From positions 100,517 through 164,516 of the forward strand of contig SJRY01000239.1 of the NCBI GenBank assembly GCA_011319805.1: a stretch of 64,000 bases of DNA, given 5' to 3'. How positions within the stretch are numbered: the first letter of the stretch is position 1; each line of letters begins with the position of its first letter. The notes beneath the pieces were generated by a model. That model searched no databases. It was not told where the DNA came from and worked only from the letters and a program-made list of their open reading frames with translations. Source of the stretch: Macrocybe gigantea (Eukaryota > Basidiomycota > Agaricomycetes > Agaricales > Callistosporiaceae). A program made the position numbers and the translations under genes. This document shows, in pieces, positions 58,011-64,000 of this stretch.

Positions 58011-58262
58011 TATTAGGCTAGACAAATGTCAAAAGGACTTGGGCAGACTAAGTATGAGAGTGGTCTTGAGATGATGGCAAAAGGAATATTAAGCCTAGCA
58101 CTACTTGTACATCTGGGAGTCCTTATATATGTTGCAGTACACAAGCATGGACCATGGACTGTGCAATGTTGTGGACTGCAGATGAGTAAGACTAGCAGAG
58201 AGTGACTCAGAATGACTAGAGAAAGGAAATGACTTGAGAGGCTGTGTGCTGCACAAGGCTGT
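58011..58262 (-). repeat. Decayed 3' part of a B-family LTR
   Basis: On minus it aligns with the last 240 bp of the element B LTR (TATATAAGGACTCCCAGATG, GCTAGGCTTAATATTCC-like, GTCTAGCCTAATA), with CpG sites of B changed to TpG or CpA throughout. Confidence 0.75.
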
Positions 58263-58403
58263 GTTATAGATAATGAGGCTGTGTGTGCAAGGCTGTGTAA
58301 AATGGGTTAAGCACTACAACCCACGAATTGCCTTCCATGGTAAATTTGCTTCTCACTGGCAGAGAAAGACAAGTCAGCTGCTATAGACTCCCATTGATGG
58401 ATG

Positions 58404-58676
58404 TGTTGGACATAGGCAGGGACCGAAGGGGTGTGTGAACATGGGAATCTAAATGTATAGCCTCAGTATGTCTGGTAGGACCACTGAGTATGTGATGTAA
58501 GTACCTAAATGTATACTACAAGGTACTTTAGTAAGAAATAGAGAATAAATAGATATACAGGACTCATGCCTCAGTATGTCTGGTGGGACCACTGAGGTGG
58601 GCGACCAGAAGCGAGTGAAAATTTGTAGTCTGCTTACATAACATGTTGAGGTGGGAGCTCGACTCGACCTCCAACA
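58404..58676 (-). repeat. 3' LTR of the copia element
   Basis: 273 bp with 6-bp inverted ends TGTTGG/CCAACA. Includes a repeated internal motif CCTCAGTATGTCTGG (58461 and 58570 regions). Confidence 0.8.
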
Positions 58677-58870
58677 CTCCCCCTCAAGTCAATGACCATC
58701 CATCAGGCACCGACGCCCATCAAAGCTTGATGTTTTTCAAATTTCGGTTGCATGAGGGCTTTCATCATCGAGTTGGCAACCATATCAGCCGTTGGGCAGT
58801 ACTCAAGGCTTGTGGCATCCATTTCGATGGTTTGGTGGATGAAATGGAAATGGACATTGATATGCTTCAT

Positions 58871-61355
58871 TCATCCATGAAATTTGGCATCCTTTGACAG
58901 CGTAATCATGCCTTGGTTGTCGCAGAAGAAAGTCATCAGCTTTTGGAAAGGAAAAATGAAGGAAATTTTAGTAAGTAATTTTTGAATCCAAATTAATTCT
59001 TTTGATATGTGGGTGAGCACCACGTATTCTGACTCCATGCTCGACGTAGTTATTATAGATTGCTTTTTGCTGCTCCATGACACAGCACTGTCTCTGACGA
59101 AGAAGATATAACTGAAAATTGAGTGGCAGTGGAGCTGGGAAGCCCAGTCAGCATCCAAGTACCTGAAGACAGCGGTGTGTTTTCCACCCAAGGTGAGTCT
59201 CATTTCTTTTGTCCCGATAAGGTATCTGACAATGCATTTAACTGTGTTGAGGTGTGTCGTGCTCAGCACTTCAAAGTTCTGGGATAGCGTCAATACAGTG
59301 AACGCGATCTCGGGATGGGTCATAATGGTGGCATACATCAGTGATCTGATGATTTCTCAATAGCAGGTCTTTTTGGCAGGTGTTAGGAGCTTTGGTGACA
59401 TGGACAGTAATCTGGGGGTGAGGTCAACAGCAGGTTTGAGTGGTATATGGCAATACACGCACTCTCGAGTCGTACTTTTCTGCCATCTCAATATAAGCAT
59501 TTTGGCTTAATGAAATCGTTTTAGCCTCCAGGTTGCACTCAATCTTGACCCCAAGCAGCCAGTTGATTGGTCCGAGATTGACTATCTCGAAGTGCTCAGA
59601 GAGCTGGTGCTTCAAGATGCTGGTGGCTGGCTCAGAGTCAGCAAGGATCGTGAAGTCATCTGTCATGGTGGCCATGATCATGTATTTGTCACCATCAGTT
59701 TTGTAGAAGACAGCATGGTCCGCCTCCAGGTGCTTGAGTCCAAGCCCCGGCAATTTGTTGAACAGTTGTGTACCAGTCGTGTGCACCCTGTTTCATCCGT
59801 AAACTGGTGCAAGGAGCTTGCAGGCCACGGCATCCTCCTTGTCCTCCAGGTCTTCAGCAATCTGGAATTCGAGGTACTGAGAGGGGAGCTTCATGTAATG
59901 ACAATGCCAGGAGGTAGTCAGGCATTCAGATAAGCATTTTTAGCATCACACTGCATGATGATAGCACCTTTCGAGGCCCTTAATGATAATAAAATTCGTA
60001 GGGTTTTGGCGTGGACTGTGGAGGCAAAGGTGTCCTTGTAATCGACTCCAAATGCTGCTGGAAGCCCTTTGCGACAAGGCGCACCTTAAATCGAATGATC
60101 CGGCCTTCATTGTCTCACTTTCTATGGAACGTATAGTAGCAAGGGATCATGTTGGCATCCTTTGGAGGGATAACGAGCTCCCAGGTCTTCAGTTTCTCAA
60201 ATTGGTCAAGTTCAGCCTGGATCGCTCATCACCAATCTTCACTCTCTTCACCATTTAAGGCCTCGTCCAGGGTTGGTTTATCCTCGCTTGATACAAGGGC
60301 CATCAACATGGCTTCTTTGAGCCAGTCAAGTGGATTGGCACTCTCAGATGTGTGCGCTTCAGGCAGTGGGTTTTGGTTGCTTTCTATGACCGTACATGTT
60401 CTCATCGAAGCTCGGGAGACCATCAAGGGAGTTTTGGCATCTTCGCACATGAGGGGGCAGTTCTTCAACTGGTGCCTCAACTTCGACATGTTCGGGTGGC
60501 CTCATAGCTTCGGGCTCTCTCAGTTGCTGCTCTGGCTCTGGTCTGGGTTCAGGCTCAGGTTCGGGTTCAGATTCTGGCTCTCCGAGGATGTCTGGATTGA
60601 ATGTATCCCACTCCCCCTCAAGACTGACTTCCTTGGAGGTGAGTGCATCTTCCCTCGCAAGGTAAACATCATGTTCTATGCTGATCCTGTGTTTCCTCGG
60701 CCAGTAGATGTGGTAGCCCTTTGATTTCTCATTGTAACCGACGAATCATCCCTTGCTGGCCTGCAGTTCGAGTTTCCCAACTTTGAGCTGCTTGACCCAG
60801 ACTGGTGCACCCCAAGCCCATATGTTTGAGAGGTCTTGCTTGACTTCTGTTGCCATCTCAAGCAGTGTTTTTGCCTCAGATAGAGTGCTTGTTGGTATGC
60901 AATTCGAATCCAGATGCTGTAGCAGACGGCTTCAGCCCAGAGATATCCAGGAAGCTTCACATCAATGAGCATGGCTCAGGCGTCCCCAATGTGAGTTCGA
61001 TTGCCTCATTTGCTTGCTCCATTTGATGATGAGGAGTCATGAACATTTAGGTAATGAACTGTTCTGGCTTTCTCCAGGTGGTCATTGAATTTTCCACTTG
61101 TTAACTCGCCTGCTCAATCGCACTGGAAGGTTTTGATAACTAGTACGTCCCTCTAAGCTTTTACCCATGCCTCGTAATGCTTGTAGTTGTTGAATGCCTC
61201 AGATTTGTGCCGCATGAAGTAGACCTTCTCCTTGTGGCTCCACCAGTCTATAAATAGCAGGAACCAGTATTTTCCACCGAGCAAGCCTATGGATGCCTTG
61301 CCCCAGATGTCGGCTGAGATTTTCTCGCCATATCGCTGGTATGTGGTCTTGCTCT
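58871..61355 (-). pseudogene. Copia pol remnants: integrase, RT, RNase H
   Basis: Integrase: SADIWGKASIGLLGGKYWFL and FIDWWSHKEKVYFMRHKS (61386-61153), then LIDVKLPGYLWAEAVCYSIW (60972-60676). RT: GLKHLEADHAVFYK, MATMTDDFTILADSE and LGPINWLLGVKIE (59786-59424). RNase H: YADWASQLHCHS-like region, WSSKKQSIITTSSMESEYV (59338-58871), the standard copia RNase H signature. Stops and frameshifts throughout; inactive. Confidence 0.85.
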
Positions 61356-61672
61356 TGTTACAGACATCACCCAAAGGACTATTCAATTTCTTATCTTATC
61401 TTTTCCACATCCCTTATCCTCCCCATCATACTGCGCAGTGCACAGCCATCGAGTCATTCCACTTCCCTAGTCACTCCGAGTCATCTCTTCTAGTCTTACT
61501 CATCCACAGTCCACAGCATTGCACAGTCCATGGTCCGTGCTCGAGTACTGTAATGTATATAAGGACTCCCAGATGTACCAGTAGCGCTAGGCTTAATATT
61601 CCATTTGCCATCGTCTTAAACCACTCTCGCACTTAGTCTGCCCGAGTCCTTTAAGATTCGTCTAGCCTAACA
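61356..61672 (+). repeat. 5' LTR of element C
   Basis: 317 bp, TGTTACAGACATC...TAGCCTAACA. Followed by the same self-complementary primer site, ATATTAAGCCT, as element B. Left flank GCTCT (61351-61355) is the presumed target duplication. Confidence 0.88.
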
Positions 61673-61784
61673 AGATATTAAGCCTTGTCAAGACTTGCTC
61701 AGACTCACACACACCACATCATGCTTTATCAAAGACCTGATCAACATTCAATGACAAGTGGTCGCTGATCCAATGAGCACTAGC

Positions 61785-64000
61785 ACGAGCGATGAGAACA
61801 CCTGGCTCAAAGAAGTAGATCATATATTGCAGTCCACGCCATTCGCAGAGACAGTCCACGCCAACCGCAGAGACACTAGCAACTCAAACAAATGAAAGAG
61901 GAAGCGTACGCCTACACCAAGTAGCGACAAAGAAGAACAGGCATTTCTGAGAGAGTTTGCCTTCACACCACAGACGAGCCCACTGAGATTTTCAGTGACG
62001 GAGCGGCACAGCTCATTACAGAACTCTTACTAGAAGGAGAATACAGGATAAGCCTAGAAGAGCTGTGGTCAGACCAGAATCTTCCTGCCAAAGAAAAGGA
62101 CGAACTGATCCGCAAGAAAACAAGAGAGGAACGAATGCAAGCCTGAAACTTCAGACAACAGCAGATTGAAAACTACAATCACTGGGTACAAGAAGAGGAC
62201 ATACTAATACAAAGAGAACATGACACACAGAGCATACGACAGAATCAACAAGAGCAACACCAAAGTCAGGGGCACATAGGAACGAAATTACCAAACCCCT
62301 TCAGAAGACCGACTCGCCAAAGTACAGCATAAGAAGGAAATCGCACCACTGTGGCGAAAGTAAGCGACAGTAACTGGAATGAATACTATCGGTAGAGGAG
62401 CGAAAGAGACTACCAAAGACAGATGGACCAACCGCCGCAGAGTGGGCCAATTTTGAACAAGCCTGTAGAATTGCAGGAATTGACCTAGACTACTGGAAAG
62501 AACAAAAGAAGAACAAAGACAAAAGCAGATTCAAGAGCAGCAGACCCAAGCACAACAGGCCCAAGAACAGGAAAGCCAAGACCAAGACAACAATGAAGAA
62601 ATTCCGCAGACAATGATGACAGAATACAAGGGAATTATCACCGATCCGAAATTCTTCACAGAGATCGAACAGCCTTCGACATTTGGTGGAGGAAGATGAA
62701 ACTCTACATAACCACACATGGAGACCTCACTGATGTACAGAGGATTGGAGCAGTGCTATCCAGGATGACCAACGGACCAGGAGCCCACTGGGCATCAAAG
62801 AAAATTGACACCATGACTAATCAAAGCACATGGGCCAATTTTGTGACCGAAATAGAAACACGATTCAGCAATGTCATGTCACCATCACAAGCAGGCAGCA
62901 AATTATTCAACATCAGACAGGGAAACTGACCCATTGACGAATTCTAGATGAATTCGTAGACCTTGCAGGGAAAGCGGGAATGACAGGAACAGCCCCTCAT
63001 TTCCTACTCAAGAAGAGCTTAAACTAGAGGACAGCAGAAGCCGTACACTCGATCTCTGTACTTCCAACGGATGGAGATGAATACATCAAGACAGTTCGAG
63101 CGATCAGATGAAACATCGATGAACATAGGAATGTAATGAGGGGAGAGTTCACAAACAACCAATGCAAATCTGGGAACCTGAGCCGAGGAGCAGGACAGGC
63201 CATGGAAGTCAACAAAGTACAAAGCAACAATTGCTTCAATTGCAATAAACCAGGACATCTTTCACAAAACTGTCTGGAACCACGAAAAGGGGCAGCAAAC
63301 ATCACATGTTTCAATTGTGGCTTGAAAGGACATTACACATGAAACTGCAAGAAGAAGAAGAAGGGAAAATCCCGAGTCAGAGAAGTGAAAGAAGAAGGAG
63401 AAGAAGACGAAGAAGACAAGGATGAAGAAAGCTCTGACAAAGAGGGTTTTGTCAAAGGGTCCGATTAAGAGGTGCTAAATCGCGACCCATACAGCTGAAA
63501 CAGACTTGCTTCAATACCGGATGTAGATCATCCCATACTCTGAAATACACCATTCCTGCAAAGCGGCCTGAAGCACCAAGAAAAACCATCCAAGGTGACA
63601 AACCACCAAAAAGAAAAGAACTACAGTACCAGCAAAGATACAATGCGAAAAGGATAGTGATGATAACACCAGAAATCAATAGCGGGGCAGACAGGACCTG
63701 CATCAATACTGCCATAGTGGCAAAAACAGGATTGAAAACATGACGAATCAAGAAGATTCAAATCATAAATGCAGATGGATCACCCAACCGCCAGAAAACA
63801 GCAGATGGTAGCGGAAGTCCACATCGACATTAAGGACACAAAGAACATAGGAAGCCATCGTACTTAACATCGGAAAGACCGACATGCTACTGGGATATGA
63901 TTGGCTTGTCTATCACAACCCAATGATCAAATGGAAGACAGGAGAGACGTCTTTAACAGATGCCCCAAAACATGCAAGATAAACCACCAAATGATCAAAA
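61785..64000 (+). pseudogene. Element C gag and start of pol
   Basis: Parallel to B gag: GPGAHWASKKID at 62780-62815, FVTEIETRFSN, zinc knuckle [14 protein letters not shown] at about 63235-63275. Keeps the two in-frame stops of B (TGA 62144-62146, TAA 62330-62332). The protease site reads INSGAD instead of VDSGAD, losing the catalytic Asp. Extra stops make it inactive. Confidence 0.8.

Larger units (their letters stand above)
58404..61355 (-). mobile_element. Ty1/copia element, 5' end cut by element C
   Basis: The 3' LTR is 58404-58676 (TGTTGG...CCAACA), preceded on minus by the polypurine tract TTGAGGGGGAG. On minus the order is integrase, RT, RNase H, as in copia. Element C inserts at 61355/61356, so the 5' LTR and gag are not visible here. 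Confidence 0.85.
61356..64000 (+). mobile_element. Element C, second B-family chromovirus, truncated by window
   Basis: Starts with an LTR (61356-61672) nearly identical in layout to that of B and continues through gag to the protease region at the window end. It differs from B mainly by CpG to TpG/CpA changes and small indels. The right LTR lies outside the window. Confidence 0.88.

Noticed and set aside
1..64000. CRISPR arrays, prophages, bacterial operons
   Set aside because: None present; the intron-rich genes, chromodomain retroelements and hAT ends are all eukaryotic.

Overview
The window is nuclear DNA of a filamentous basidiomycete, most likely an Agaricomycete. Genes are split by many 45-100 nt introns. 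Several gene families are typical of mushroom-forming fungi: an F-box protein with a C-terminal sensor-like region, a 2OG-Fe(II) oxygenase, a kinase-like protein, an HNH-type protein and a GPI-anchored glycoprotein of the 'macrofage activating glycoprotein' group. All families were assigned by reading the translations; no database was searched.

Left part (1-37.2 kb) is gene-rich. In order: GMP synthase (GUA1, +), 5'-3' exoribonuclease 1 (XRN1, +), PI-specific phospholipase C (PLC1-type, +), an F-box protein (+) whose 3' end is hit by a poly-A retroposon, a 2OG-Fe(II) oxygenase (+), an UNC93-like MFS protein (+), a small unknown protein (+), a secreted GPI-type glycoprotein (+), an HSP20-like chaperone (-), a kinase-like protein (+), an FAD-dependent amine-oxidase-type flavoprotein (-) diverging from cytochrome c (CYC1, +), a small secreted protein (-) and an HNH-domain protein (+). 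The genes share no pathway; this looks like ordinary euchromatin. Two features recur. GC-AG introns are unusually frequent (six seen in three genes). Conserved reading frames also break by single bases, mostly at short homopolymers, which looks more like uncorrected long-read errors than gene death.

Right part (37.8-64 kb) is a nested transposon stack. A decayed hAT element (37824-44403) is split by a 5.9-kb minus-strand Ty3 chromovirus (A, 38195-44130, TSD GACAG). Directly beside it an older chromovirus (D, 44422-57122) carries a young 6.5-kb chromovirus (B, 44449-50936, TSD ATTAT) inside its own 5' LTR, and an inverted solo LTR of its own family inside its protease region. Beyond D lie a CpG-depleted truncated copy of the HNH gene, a decayed B-family LTR, a minus-strand Ty1/copia element, and a second B-family element (C) that interrupts the copia and runs off the window.

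Element B, the youngest, has features worth attention: an 11-nt primer-binding site that exactly complements its own predicted transcript start (Tf1-like self-priming), an extra 132-codon ORF overlapping the pol stop as ATGA, and two in-frame gag stops shared with element C.
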